From: JAUUSJ01 sp051880475
GTDB taxonomy: Bacteria > Bacillota > Clostridia > Lachnospirales > Lachnospiraceae
Reading direction: 5' to 3'
NCBI GenBank assembly: GCA_051880475.1
Contig: JBJEOA010000004.1
Span: 1-64,000 of the forward strand
DNA length: 64,000 nucleotides
Positions 25,688 to 34,493 of this stretch are shown here, in pieces. Position 1 is the stretch's first letter. Each line of letters opens with the position of its first letter. The notes below the pieces were generated by a model, which was not told where the DNA came from, searched no databases, and saw nothing but the letters and a program-made list of their open reading frames with translations. Both the position numbers and the translations under genes were made by a program.

Positions 25688-26830
25688 TTACCACCTGCTT
25701 TCTATTTTCTTATATACTTCTTGTTCTATCTCTAAAATAATATCCAAACTTGGATTTTTCACAACTTTATGCTCATCCATGCATTCTCTTATGATTTTTG
25801 CGATATCTAAAAATGTAATTTTCTTATCTAAAAATAAACTGACAGCCTTTTCATTCGCTGCATTGAATACAGTAGGTAAACTGCCTCCAACTCTTCCCGC
25901 CTCATAAGCCATCTTAAGTCCCTCAAATACATCTAAATCTGGGACGTCAAAGCTTAGACTCTTTATCGCTGTAAAGTCCAATCTATCTCCTTTTAGATAT
26001 CTTCTCTCTGGGTAAAAAAGTGCATACTGGATTGGAAGCCTCATATCTGGCGTTCCAAGCTGTGCCATTACTGCACCGTCTTTTAACTCAATCATAGAGT
26101 GAATTACGCTCTGTGGCTGTACTACTACCTGAATCTGGTCGACATCTACATCAAAAAGCCATTTTGCCTCAATCACTTCTAAACCTTTATTCACCATTGT
26201 TGCAGAATCAATCGTAATTTTTCTTCCCATTGACCAGTTTGGATGTTTTAGTGCATCCTCCACTGTGACATTTTCAAGTTCTTCCTTTTTTTTGCCTCTA
26301 AAAGGACCACCTGAAGCTGTAAGCAAAATCTTAGAAAGCTCTGCTCTCTTTTCTCCATGCAATGCCTGAAAAATAGCGGAGTGTTCACTATCTACCGGGA
26401 GAATAGACACTCCCTTCTCTTTTGCTAACGGCATAATAATATGTCCCGCAGTAACTAATGTTTCTTTATTTGCCAAAGCAATATCCTTGCCGGCCTCGAT
26501 TGCCGCAATTGTTGGTCTAATTCCAATCATACCGACAACTGCTGTGACAACAATATCGGCCTCCTCCATAGAAACAAGAGATAAAAGACCATCCATTCCA
26601 GAAAAAACCTCTACTTTTAAATCTCTTATTTTCTCACTTAATTGCTTTGCCCTCTCCTCGTTCCATACTGCCACAGCTTTCGGATGATATTTTCGAATTT
26701 GCTCCTCTAAAAGAATAATATTATTGGCTGCTGCAAGGCCAACAACAGCTAAATCTTCATTATCGTCGACAATATCCAACGTTTGTGTTCCGATAGAACC
26801 TGTGGACCCAAGAATTACTATTTTTTTCAT
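25688..26830 (-). CDS. dxr: 1-deoxy-D-xylulose 5-phosphate reductoisomerase
   Basis: The first committed enzyme of the MEP pathway, making 2-C-methyl-D-erythritol 4-phosphate with NADPH. In the 380 residues, the N-terminal nucleotide loop is ILGSTGSIGTQTLDIV. ALANKETLVTAG and PVDSEHSAIFQAL supply the metal and substrate ligands. GPFRGKKKEEL, HPNWSMGRKITIDSATMVNKGLEVIEA and PQSVIHSMIELKDGA complete the active-site set. It lies 30 bases after cdsA and is one base from rseP. Confidence 0.96.
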   Translation of the reverse strand: MKKIVILGSTGSIGTQTLDIVDDNEDLAVVGLAAANNIILLEEQIRKYHPKAVAVWNEERAKQLSEKIRDLKVEVFSGMDGLLSLVSMEEADIVVTAVVGMIGIRPTIAAIEAGKDIALANKETLVTAGHIIMPLAKEKGVSILPVDSEHSAIFQALHGEKRAELSKILLTASGGPFRGKKKEELENVTVEDALKHPNWSMGRKITIDSATMVNKGLEVIEAKWLFDVDVDQIQVVVQPQSVIHSMIELKDGAVMAQLGTPDMRLPIQYALFYPERRYLKGDRLDFTAIKSLSFDVPDLDVFEGLKMAYEAGRVGGSLPTVFNAANEKAVSLFLDKKITFLDIAKIIRECMDEHKVVKNPSLDIILEIEQEVYKKIESRW

Positions 26831-26860
26831 CTTATTCCCTTTCTCTTTCTTTTAATCTTC

Positions 26861-27661
26861 CTATAGGAAAAAATTTGTTAAATAAAAAATAACTGGGGCT
26901 GTAAAAATAATACTGTCAAAACGGTCTAAAATACCACCATGACCTGGAATTAAAGTTCCATAGTCTTTAATCCCACAATCTCTCTTAATCGCAGATGCTC
27001 CTAAATCTCCCACCATAGATAAAAGTGCTCCCACTATGCAGATAGCTCCGCATAAAATTGGCACGGAAACACTTATATTTATGATATCCTTAAAAATAAA
27101 TCCATACAAAAATCCCAGCAATCCTGCACCAAGAACTCCTCCGATGCCTCCCTCAATCGTCTTTTTTGGACTTAATTTTGGAGTCATCTTATGTTTACCA
27201 AAAAGCATTCCACTACAGTAGGCAAGTGTATCACTTCCCCATGAACTCAAAAATACTAAGACAATAAGTGCCCCACCTGAATTCATAATACGAATCTGAT
27301 AAAGACAGCTTAACATCATCACAACATAGAAATATCCAAAATAAGCACACATTACTTGCACAAACTTATATTTTGGAAATGTAAAAACATAGATTGCCAT
27401 CAAAACCATAAGGTATAAAATAGATAAAAATAAAACAAAATTATTTAAATCTAATAATAATAATAAATAATACACAATCGTAACAGTATAGGCAGCCACT
27501 CCAAGTACAGTTTTTTCTGTATGAAAGACACGAAGCAATTCATAATATCCAATTAAAGAGATAATCCCCGTGACAAGAAAAGTTGGAATTCCCCCAAAGT
27601 ATAACGTTACCACTGCAATCAACACTAAAATGATTCCACTGATTAACCTTTGCTTAAACAC
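26861..27661 (-). CDS. cdsA: Phosphatidate cytidylyltransferase
   Basis: Makes CDP-diacylglycerol from phosphatidate and CTP at the membrane. The 266-residue protein has about eight hydrophobic segments. The C-terminal family signature is visible as SMVGDLGASAIKRDCGIKDYGTLIPGHGGILDRFDSIIFTAP (S-x3-D-x2-S-x2-KR-x4-KD). SSWGSDTLAYCSGMLFGKHKMTPKLSPKKTIEG is the upstream conserved loop. It shares one base with the uppS stop, so the two are coupled. Confidence 0.95.
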   Translation of the reverse strand: MFKQRLISGIILVLIAVVTLYFGGIPTFLVTGIISLIGYYELLRVFHTEKTVLGVAAYTVTIVYYLLLLLDLNNFVLFLSILYLMVLMAIYVFTFPKYKFVQVMCAYFGYFYVVMMLSCLYQIRIMNSGGALIVLVFLSSWGSDTLAYCSGMLFGKHKMTPKLSPKKTIEGGIGGVLGAGLLGFLYGFIFKDIINISVSVPILCGAICIVGALLSMVGDLGASAIKRDCGIKDYGTLIPGHGGILDRFDSIIFTAPVIFYLTNFFL

Positions 27662-28371
27662 TATACTCGCCCTCCAAATCTTCTCTCTCTCTTATTAAAA
27701 TACAAGATTGCTTTTTCCAGCTCTTCTTTATTAAAATCTGGCCATAATACATCTGTAAAATAAAACTCTGTATAGGCAAGCTGCCAAAGCATGAAATTAG
27801 AAAGTCGAAGCTCACCGCTTGTACGAATCATCAAATCAGGATCTGGCAAATCTCTTGTATCTAGATAGCGATTTACCATCTCATCGTTAATATCGTCTAT
27901 ATTTATCTTTCCTTCCTCACAATCTGACGCAATCTGTCTCATCGCTCTTACTATCTCATCTCTGCTTCCATAATTAAGAGCAATCGTAAAATTAAGCCCT
28001 GTATTAACAGAAGAGATTTTCTCAAGTTCCTTAATCTTTTCTTGCATATCAGGCGCAAGAGCAGAAATCTCTCCAATGACACGAACCCTCATATTATTTT
28101 TTGTCGTTCTCTCAATACAGTCTATCAAGTATTTCCGAAGAAGTTTCATGAGAGCTCCAACTTCATCCTCAGAGCGTTTCCAATTTTCTGTTGAAAAGGC
28201 ATATACTGTCAAATATTTAATGCCTAAATTATGTGCGTCCTCACAAATTTGTTCTACAACTTTTGCCCCTTGAACATGTCCTGCATTTCTTGGAAGATGA
28301 CGTTTTTTTGCCCATCTTCCATTGCCATCTAGTATAATCGCTACATGTGACGGAATTGTTAAATGTTCCAT
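27661..28371 (-). CDS. uppS: Undecaprenyl (isoprenyl) diphosphate synthase
   Basis: Cis-prenyltransferase that builds the C55 lipid carrier for cell-wall synthesis. The 236 residues begin with HVAIILDGNGRWAKKRHLPRNAGHVQGA, which holds the catalytic Asp and phosphate-binding Asn-Gly-Arg. YLTVYAFSTENWKRSEDEV is the central conserved loop. The C-terminal DLMIRTSGELRLSNFMLWQLAYTEFYFTDVLWPDF has the RxSGExRLSNF motif. It precedes cdsA in the classical order frr-uppS-cdsA-dxr-rseP. Confidence 0.96.
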   Translation of the reverse strand: MEHLTIPSHVAIILDGNGRWAKKRHLPRNAGHVQGAKVVEQICEDAHNLGIKYLTVYAFSTENWKRSEDEVGALMKLLRKYLIDCIERTTKNNMRVRVIGEISALAPDMQEKIKELEKISSVNTGLNFTIALNYGSRDEIVRAMRQIASDCEEGKINIDDINDEMVNRYLDTRDLPDPDLMIRTSGELRLSNFMLWQLAYTEFYFTDVLWPDFNKEELEKAILYFNKRERRFGGRV

Positions 28372-28417
28372 TTTCTTTCCTCCTTGTAAACTAATATGTC
28401 TGCTGGTTTAATCTGTT

Positions 28418-28462
28418 AAATGCCGAAGTAAATTTGAGCAAGCTCAATTTACTCCGGCATTT
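28418..28462. repeat. Inverted repeat between frr and uppS
   Basis: Arms of about 20 bases (28418-28438 and 28443-28462), nearly complementary, carrying AAATGCCG at the outer ends. On the minus strand no T-run follows, so it is not a good terminator for the co-oriented genes; on the plus strand TTTGCTTTTTG follows. It may be an RNA-processing or stability hairpin that uncouples frr from uppS. Confidence 0.6.
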
Positions 28463-28477
28463 GCTTTTTGTATACTA

Positions 28478-29023
28478 CTATACTGTAAGTATTTCTTTTG
28501 ATTTTGCCTCAATTACTTTATCAAGTTCTTTGATGAATTTATCTGTCATTTTCTGAACTTTTGTCTCGTTATCTTTTACCTCGTCCTCGCTGATTTCGTT
28601 TGCTTTTCCTTTTTTCTTTAAAAAGTCATTTGCATCTCTTCTAATATTGCGGATAGCAACTTTTGCTTTCTCACCTTTTTTCTTTACGTCTTTTACTAAC
28701 TCTTTTCTGCGCTCTTCTGTCAACTCAGGGAAAATAAGGCGAATGATTTTTCCATCGTTAGATGGATTAATTCCGATATCAGAGTTTTGAATTGCCTTCT
28801 CAATTGCTTTAATCAAGCTAGTATCCCATGGCTGAATTACAAGCATTCTAGCTTCTGGAACATTGATATTTCCTACTTGCTGAATAGGAGTTGGAACTCC
28901 ATAATAATCTACCTTAATCTTGTCTAAGATATGTGGGTTTGCTCTTCCAGCACGAATTGTCTGGTATTCTCTCTCTAAGCTCGCAATTGTCTTTTCCATT
29001 TTTTCTTCAAATTGTGTTAACAT
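28478..29023 (-). CDS. frr: Ribosome recycling factor
   Basis: Splits post-termination ribosomes with EF-G. The protein is 181 residues from MLTQFEEKMEKTI. This ATG is chosen over one six codons upstream because AAAGGA sits at proper spacing before it, while the upstream ATG directly abuts that site. Landmarks are YQTIRAGRANPHILDKIKVDYYGVPTPIQQVGNINVPEARMLVIQPWD, SDIGINPSNDGKIIRLIFPELTEERRKELVK, and the C-terminal helix DKVIEAKSKEI. pyrH lies just upstream, the usual bacterial pairing. Confidence 0.96.
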   Translation of the reverse strand: MLTQFEEKMEKTIASLEREYQTIRAGRANPHILDKIKVDYYGVPTPIQQVGNINVPEARMLVIQPWDTSLIKAIEKAIQNSDIGINPSNDGKIIRLIFPELTEERRKELVKDVKKKGEKAKVAIRNIRRDANDFLKKKGKANEISEDEVKDNETKVQKMTDKFIKELDKVIEAKSKEILTV

Positions 29024-29094
29024 CTTTATACATCCTTTCACACTAATTTATAAATCTTTTAAAAGTATTTCACTTTCATAAAATTCTTTTGAAA

Positions 29095-29808
29095 CTACAC
29101 GGTAACATAGGTTCCATTAAAAGAACCGTTAAATGTATTAATAATACTATTTTCCTCGCCAAGACCAAATACAATCATAGGCATCTTATTTTCAAGACAC
29201 ATAATCGTAGCTGTCAAATCAATTACTGCCAATTTCTGATTTAAAACTTCATCCAAGCTAATCGTGTCATATTTTTTCGCTTCTTTATTCACCTTAGGAT
29301 CGCTATCATATACGCCATCAATCGCTTTCGCCAATAAAATGGCATCTGCCTCAATCTCAATTGCTCGAAGTGCTGTAGCTGTATCTGTGGAAAAATATGG
29401 ATGACCTGTGCCACCGGCAAAAAATGTAATCACTCCATTTTCTAAATTCTCAATCGCTGCGTCTTTAGAAAAGACTTCTGCAAATGTTCCACATGTGAAC
29501 GGAGTAAACACTTTTGTCTTAAGTCCAACAGCTCGAAACATCTCAGATACATAAATACAGTTCATCACTGTCGCAAGCATACCAATCTGGTCTGCTTTTG
29601 TGCGGTCCATATTCTCACTCGTTCTTCCTCGCCAGAAATTTCCCCCACCGATAACAACAGCAATCTGAAGTCCCTGATCAGCAACTGCCTTAACTTGCTT
29701 TGCCACCTCAAGAACGGTAGCCTCATCAAATCCTGTTTTTTTCTCTCCTGCAAGTGCCTCGCCACTGAGCTTTAAAAGCACTCTTTTCATATCTTTTATG
29801 TTTTTCAT
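29095..29808 (-). CDS. pyrH: Uridylate kinase
   Basis: Hexameric UMP kinase of the amino-acid-kinase superfamily. The 237 residues include VLLKLSGEALAG near the N-terminus, VIGGGNFWRGR, DQIGMLATVMNCIYVSEMFRA, FFAGGTGHPYFSTDTATALRAIEIEADAILLAKAIDGVYDSDP, and IDLTATIMCLENKMPMIVF. The start used has AGAGGTG four bases upstream; an internal ATG six codons later is an alternative. The usual rpsB-tsf partners are not upstream here, so the cluster is broken at this point. The next gene is unrelated. Confidence 0.96.
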   Translation of the reverse strand: MKNIKDMKRVLLKLSGEALAGEKKTGFDEATVLEVAKQVKAVADQGLQIAVVIGGGNFWRGRTSENMDRTKADQIGMLATVMNCIYVSEMFRAVGLKTKVFTPFTCGTFAEVFSKDAAIENLENGVITFFAGGTGHPYFSTDTATALRAIEIEADAILLAKAIDGVYDSDPKVNKEAKKYDTISLDEVLNQKLAVIDLTATIMCLENKMPMIVFGLGEENSIINTFNGSFNGTYVTV

Positions 29809-29931
29809 AAAACACCTCTACTTTTGTTTTTTCCATTGGGCTAATATTCTAAACCGACATACCTAGCCTGATAAGTAGTCATAAAGAAAACTTTGATTGC
29901 CCTCTAGTTTAAGTATACCATAGAAAATCTT

Positions 29932-30915
29932 CTATTTCCATATATTCTTAATAAAATTTCCAACTTCCTCCCATGCCTTTTTAGATTCCGGGAGAAGGTT
30001 TCCTGCCATCTGAAAATCATGAAACATTCCCTCATAGACATCTAACTGCACTTTTACACCACTCTCTCTTGCTTTTTTAGCGGCACTTAAACTGTCACTT
30101 AAAAGCATCTCAATACTTCCAACTTGGAATAAAATTGGAGGAAATCCTGTAAAATCTCCAAATAAGGGGGAGATATATGGATTTTTGGGGTCATCTTCTT
30201 TTTTAAGATATTCTCTCTCATACAACATACTCTCTTTTGTATTTCCAAAGAGAGGGTCTTTTTCAAAATTTTCCTCATAACTTTTGCCTGATAAAGTCAA
30301 ATCGGTCCAAGGGGACATACAAATAAATGCTGCTGGAAGCTCTATATTATGGTCTTTTAGATAATGTCCAAGACAAAGAGCAAGACCACCTCCGGCAGAA
30401 TCTCCCGCCACAATAATATCACTTCCACTATATCCCATTTCCTCTAAAAGCCACTGATAGGATACTATAGCATCCTCAAGTGCAGCTGGAAAGGGATTTT
30501 GTGGCGCTACTCTGTAATCGATTGTAAGAACACTCGCCCCTAAGCTTTCTTCACTATAGCGCAAAGCAAATCTATAGTACGCATTTTTCATAGGACCGAT
30601 ATATCCCCCTCCATGTAACTGCAAAATTACTTTATCTTTATTTGGGAATTCATCTGTCTTTATAATCATCCGCTTCAGCTTTCTTTCTAATTTTGTCTCT
30701 TCTTCTTCACTCTTTTGATACAAAAATTCCATTGAAAATTTTTCCATATCAATTTTATCCTTTCGAAAAAGGGGAGGACAATTCCATTCTGGCTCTATCG
30801 GATGTTTTCTAAATTCTCCAGTTTGAATTGGCTTTCCAAGAACTGTTGTATTAATATCTGCAATAATTTTTCTCATTAATGCACTTCTTACACTTACATC
30901 TTCTTTTAGCTTCAT
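29932..30915 (-). CDS. Alpha/beta hydrolase, hormone-sensitive-lipase type
   Basis: A 327-residue esterase/lipase-like hydrolase. The oxyanion-hole motif HGGGY is at 101-105. The nucleophile elbow GDSAGG places the serine near 173. The C-terminal GMFHDFQ supplies the likely histidine, and SPLFGDFTGFPPILFQVGSIEMLLSD carries the acidic residue region. No signal peptide, so it is cytoplasmic. It overlaps the DUF6320 gene by four bases (ATGA type) and is the last of a three-gene operon with an acyltransferase-like protein. The pair could build and remove an ester, but the substrate is unknown. Confidence 0.88.
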   Translation of the reverse strand: MKLKEDVSVRSALMRKIIADINTTVLGKPIQTGEFRKHPIEPEWNCPPLFRKDKIDMEKFSMEFLYQKSEEEETKLERKLKRMIIKTDEFPNKDKVILQLHGGGYIGPMKNAYYRFALRYSEESLGASVLTIDYRVAPQNPFPAALEDAIVSYQWLLEEMGYSGSDIIVAGDSAGGGLALCLGHYLKDHNIELPAAFICMSPWTDLTLSGKSYEENFEKDPLFGNTKESMLYEREYLKKEDDPKNPYISPLFGDFTGFPPILFQVGSIEMLLSDSLSAAKKARESGVKVQLDVYEGMFHDFQMAGNLLPESKKAWEEVGNFIKNIWK

Positions 30916-31610
30916 CGATGAAATCTCCTTTCTAATTCATGAAAAAATGTTCTTCTCGTCACTATAATACTGCTAACCAGTGCAATAATAGATGAAATAG
31001 TTGCTAATATAATAAATGGTGTTACTGGAATTTTTTCAATAAAAAATGCCAAAAACAATCCTAAATTAAAAATCATCCAAAAAAATTGCCTAATAAAAGA
31101 TTCCTTATGATTTTCTTCTCTCATAATCATACAAAATAAAACTGCAAAATTTACACTTACTATAACCGATGGCACCATATATTGAAGTGACCATCCTGTA
31201 CTTTTTGTCATCTTATCTAAGGCAATACTTGCTATAATGATAACAACTCCGTGAAGCATAATTTTTGCCTCCCAGTCTACATATGTCTTAAGACAGAAAT
31301 TCACCATAAGCCAAAAATAAAAAATAGCAATAACAACCGGCACTGACCAATAAATACCTCTAAAATAAATATAATTCACTCCGACCGCTAAAATAGATAA
31401 AAGAAACAGACATAAAAAGAACGTATTTTTTAATATTAAAATTCTCTTTATATCAAAAGGAATTTTAGGATATCCCACATACTCCACTTCCTTCATTATT
31501 TTTCTTTCTTCTTCTATCTCTACTAGCTTTTCATGACAAAGAGGACAAAATTCTTCTTTGTCTAATACCTCCACCATACATTCTTTACATACTTTCATTT
31601 GAAACTCCAT
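30912..31610 (-). CDS. DUF6320-type membrane protein with N-terminal zinc ribbon
   Basis: A 232-residue protein. The N-terminus has CKECMVEVLDKEEFCPLCHEKL (C-x2-C-x10-C-x2-C), a small zinc ribbon. About seven membrane segments follow from residue 55 onward (NTFFLCLFLLSILAVGVNYIYF, SVPVVIAIFYFWLMVNFCL, GVVIIIASIALD and others). This architecture and its position between an acyltransferase and a hydrolase match the DUF6320 trio found across Clostridia. It overlaps the acyltransferase gene by 26 bases and the hydrolase by four, implying strict co-translation. Function unknown. Confidence 0.78.
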   Translation of the reverse strand: MEFQMKVCKECMVEVLDKEEFCPLCHEKLVEIEEERKIMKEVEYVGYPKIPFDIKRILILKNTFFLCLFLLSILAVGVNYIYFRGIYWSVPVVIAIFYFWLMVNFCLKTYVDWEAKIMLHGVVIIIASIALDKMTKSTGWSLQYMVPSVIVSVNFAVLFCMIMREENHKESFIRQFFWMIFNLGLFLAFFIEKIPVTPFIILATISSIIALVSSIIVTRRTFFHELERRFHR

Positions 31611-32859
31611 TACTCTCTATCAAAACAGATATTCCATTTTTTGACAATTCTCTAAAAAAAGCTCTCTGTAACCTTGTATCCTTCCAAATAGAAGAAAAGG
31701 TAATCATTACTTTATCTTTAAAAGAAATCGCATTACATTTTAAAGGTTGAGAATTTCCAACTCCCATTGATATGCAAAAACTCAAAACTTGATCTTCATA
31801 TTCTTTTTCTAACTTTACAATTCCCAAATTTGAGAATGTCATTGTATAAGAATGACTAGACCTTGAATACACCATTTTTGTCACCCATTTTTTTATAAAA
31901 AGTGGAACAAAACAAATAACAGGATTATTCTCAAACTTCATATTATAGGCAATCGTCTCTTCCATCTTATCTTTCGTAATTTTTTCCTTCATCTGTGACT
32001 TTACTTCCAGTAAGATTTCATCAAAACTATGCCCCTTACCTTTTGACAAAAAGGAAATATTAGTAACTGCAAAAAAATTCATCATCGTATCCGAGTTAAA
32101 AATATTTCTAAGATTGATTGGAAGATTAAGAGCAATCGGAGACTTACTTGGTTCTTCTTTTAAATATTCTTTATAAAGACAGTAAATTAAATTTGCCGCA
32201 ATAAATTGTGTGATACTCGCCTCTTTTTCTTTGCATATCTTTTTTAAAGATGCCAAATCTACATATCCCTCAATCATACTATATTTTCCAAGAACATATT
32301 TTTCTCCTGTAATTTGATAGGCCCTCTTTGTCGTATAGCTCTTCCACTGTCTTTTTTTATAGTTTTTCTTATAACTATCTTCTAAATCAAAAGCATTTTC
32401 ACCTCTGGGTGTTTTATGTTTTCCTGCCTTTAATGACAAATAGCTACAAGTCAATTCTTTTAAGAAGTTCACTGCCCCAAGTCCATCTGTAATCGCATGA
32501 AAAACTTCCAAATTAATCCTATTTCTATAATAACTTACACGAAATAAATGCTGCGTTCCTCCGCGTGGATCAATATATCTACATGGATACGATAATTCCT
32601 TTTCTATCACTGGTATATTGGTATTGTCCTCAAAATAATACCAAAATAATCCTTTTCTAAGTTTTACCCCAAATGTCTCAAAAGAAGGTAAAGTCTCCTC
32701 TAAAGCCTTTTGTAAAATTTCAGAATCGATCTCTTCTTTTAGCACAACGGATATGCGAAATACATTTGTCATTTTCTCATTTGCAGTAACAGGAAAAATC
32801 TTTGCTGTATTATCTAATCTTCTCCACTTAATCTGTTTTTTTTCTTTTCTTTTCTTCAT
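31585..32859 (-). CDS. Condensation-type acyltransferase (alcohol acetyltransferase-like)
   Basis: A 424-residue protein of the CoA-dependent acyltransferase/condensation superfamily. The active-site motif HAITDG (HxxxDG) is at residues 121-126, preceded by NRINLEVF. The distal region has IALNLPINLRNIFNSDTMMNFFAVTNISF, equivalent to the DFGWG-region strand of this fold. No carrier-protein or adenylation domain is attached, so it probably uses an acyl-CoA and a small alcohol or lipid. It is first of the three-gene operon. The product is not predictable from sequence. Confidence 0.78.
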   Translation of the reverse strand: MKKRKEKKQIKWRRLDNTAKIFPVTANEKMTNVFRISVVLKEEIDSEILQKALEETLPSFETFGVKLRKGLFWYYFEDNTNIPVIEKELSYPCRYIDPRGGTQHLFRVSYYRNRINLEVFHAITDGLGAVNFLKELTCSYLSLKAGKHKTPRGENAFDLEDSYKKNYKKRQWKSYTTKRAYQITGEKYVLGKYSMIEGYVDLASLKKICKEKEASITQFIAANLIYCLYKEYLKEEPSKSPIALNLPINLRNIFNSDTMMNFFAVTNISFLSKGKGHSFDEILLEVKSQMKEKITKDKMEETIAYNMKFENNPVICFVPLFIKKWVTKMVYSRSSHSYTMTFSNLGIVKLEKEYEDQVLSFCISMGVGNSQPLKCNAISFKDKVMITFSSIWKDTRLQRAFFRELSKNGISVLIESNGVSNESM

Positions 32860-32900
32860 CTTATTATCATAACCCTAACCAAACTTATTTTTTTCGCCAC

Positions 32901-34493
32901 TTACTCAAAATTTAATGATGTAAGAAAGTTTTCATAAAATTCATCATGACTTGCAAGTTCTACAAAGCTAGCCTCCCTAGACAATTTTAACGCTTCTTCT
33001 TGCACTTTATCTGACAATAATGCCTGCACAGCTCCCATGCTCGCTGTATTTCCTATAATTTTTATCTTCTCAAGAGGGATATTAGGAAAGAGTCCTACCC
33101 TCCTTGCCGCCTCCGTGTTCAAATAGCTGCCAAATGCTCCTGCCACTAAAATTTCATCTATCTCTTCCATCTCTATCTTTATCTCATTTAGTAAAGTTTT
33201 CATCCCTGTCCTTATTGCTCCTTTTGCCAATTGAATTTCCCTTATATCCTTCTGAGTAATAAACACATCCCTATTTATAAGATAAAAAACTCTATTTTCC
33301 ATTCCATCATCAGAAATTCTATCACATAAAACAGCCGCAATTCCCTCTGCCTTTGCTTCTCTTTGCGATAACATATAGCCATCTTTTTTTATTATTCCAA
33401 TATTTAAAAGTTCCGCAATTATCTCAATAATACCAGAACCACAAATGCCAATGGCAGGTTGGTTTTTGATTGTTTTTATACTAATTTTCCCATTTTTATC
33501 TATTTTCACACTCTCGATAGCCCCATCTAAAGCTCTCATTCCTTTTTCAATGCTTGCCCCCTCAAAGACAGGACCTGCGGCTGCCGAACAGACAAAACAT
33601 TTTCCATCTTGTATAAACGCCATCTCTGCATTTGTCCCAATATCAATGAAAATATAGTTTCCTCTTTTTTTTAAGATATCCGCCGCCAAAATTCCCATTG
33701 TTATATCTGAACCCACTTGTCCTTGCATATTAGGGAGTACCATAACTTCCATACTATCAATTTTTTCTAAAATCTTTGTTGATGAATAAGCATCGCCACA
33801 ATTTAATATGGCATCTTTTAGACTTTTTCCAATTTTCTTCTCTATTCCACAAAACTGCTGCAAAAATGGGTATCTAGCGAGAGAAGAGGGAGAATATCCT
33901 AAAAAAATATGACTCATCGTCGGATTTCCCACAACTGTCACTTTTTCTATTTTTTCTATTTTTTTATTTTTTTGAAATTTTTTTATTATTTCCTCACAGC
34001 AATCCAAAATTAAATTTTGGAGAAAGCAGAGATTCTCCCTACTTTCCTCCGTATACTGAATTCTAGAAATCACATCTGCTCCAGCAACTTTTTGCGGATT
34101 TTGTCTTACCTCGATGGAAAGTATCTCACCATTTTCCAAGTTAACCAAACTTCCCACAACTGTAGTCGTTCCAATATCGAACGCCACTCCACACTTTGCC
34201 ACTGCAACATCTAGATTTTTTTCTATCTTATTATCCCTTATCTGACTTATTTTTGCCTTCTTATCAGAAATCCCTGTCTCTTCGTAGGGAATAATAACTT
34301 CTATATCTTCTTCCACTTTCACTTCACAGGCAAGACATTCTTCCCAGTCAAGAATCACTTTACATTTTTTACAAGTTCCTCTTCCATTACATGTTTCGCC
34401 AAGAAATATATTTGCTCTTTTACAAACTTCTAATAAAGTTTCCCCCTCTTTGGCCAATATTTCTTTCTTTTGTGGCAAAAATAATACTTTCAT
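32901..34493 (-). CDS. RACo-like protein: [2Fe-2S] ferredoxin plus ASKHA ATPase (DUF4445)
   Basis: 530 residues. The N-terminal ferredoxin-like domain has ETCNGRGTCKKCKV, with Cys35, Cys41, Cys44 and Cys56 as a C-x5-C-x2-C...C plant-type cluster. The C-terminal part is the ASKHA-fold region of reductive activators of corrinoid proteins: VAFDIGTTTVVGSLVNLE, VVGNPTMSHIFLGYSP, GNYIFIDIGTNAEMAF, SAAAGPVFEGASIEKG, GICGSGIIEIIAELL and VAGAFGSYLNTEAARRVGLFP. Known members re-reduce cob(II)alamin in methyltransferases using ATP. No corrinoid protein or methyltransferase is nearby, so the client is unknown. The ATG directly abuts the stop of the DUF815 ATPase gene, indicating coupled translation. Confidence 0.87.
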   Translation of the reverse strand: MKVLFLPQKKEILAKEGETLLEVCKRANIFLGETCNGRGTCKKCKVILDWEECLACEVKVEEDIEVIIPYEETGISDKKAKISQIRDNKIEKNLDVAVAKCGVAFDIGTTTVVGSLVNLENGEILSIEVRQNPQKVAGADVISRIQYTEESRENLCFLQNLILDCCEEIIKKFQKNKKIEKIEKVTVVGNPTMSHIFLGYSPSSLARYPFLQQFCGIEKKIGKSLKDAILNCGDAYSSTKILEKIDSMEVMVLPNMQGQVGSDITMGILAADILKKRGNYIFIDIGTNAEMAFIQDGKCFVCSAAAGPVFEGASIEKGMRALDGAIESVKIDKNGKISIKTIKNQPAIGICGSGIIEIIAELLNIGIIKKDGYMLSQREAKAEGIAAVLCDRISDDGMENRVFYLINRDVFITQKDIREIQLAKGAIRTGMKTLLNEIKIEMEEIDEILVAGAFGSYLNTEAARRVGLFPNIPLEKIKIIGNTASMGAVQALLSDKVQEEALKLSREASFVELASHDEFYENFLTSLNFE

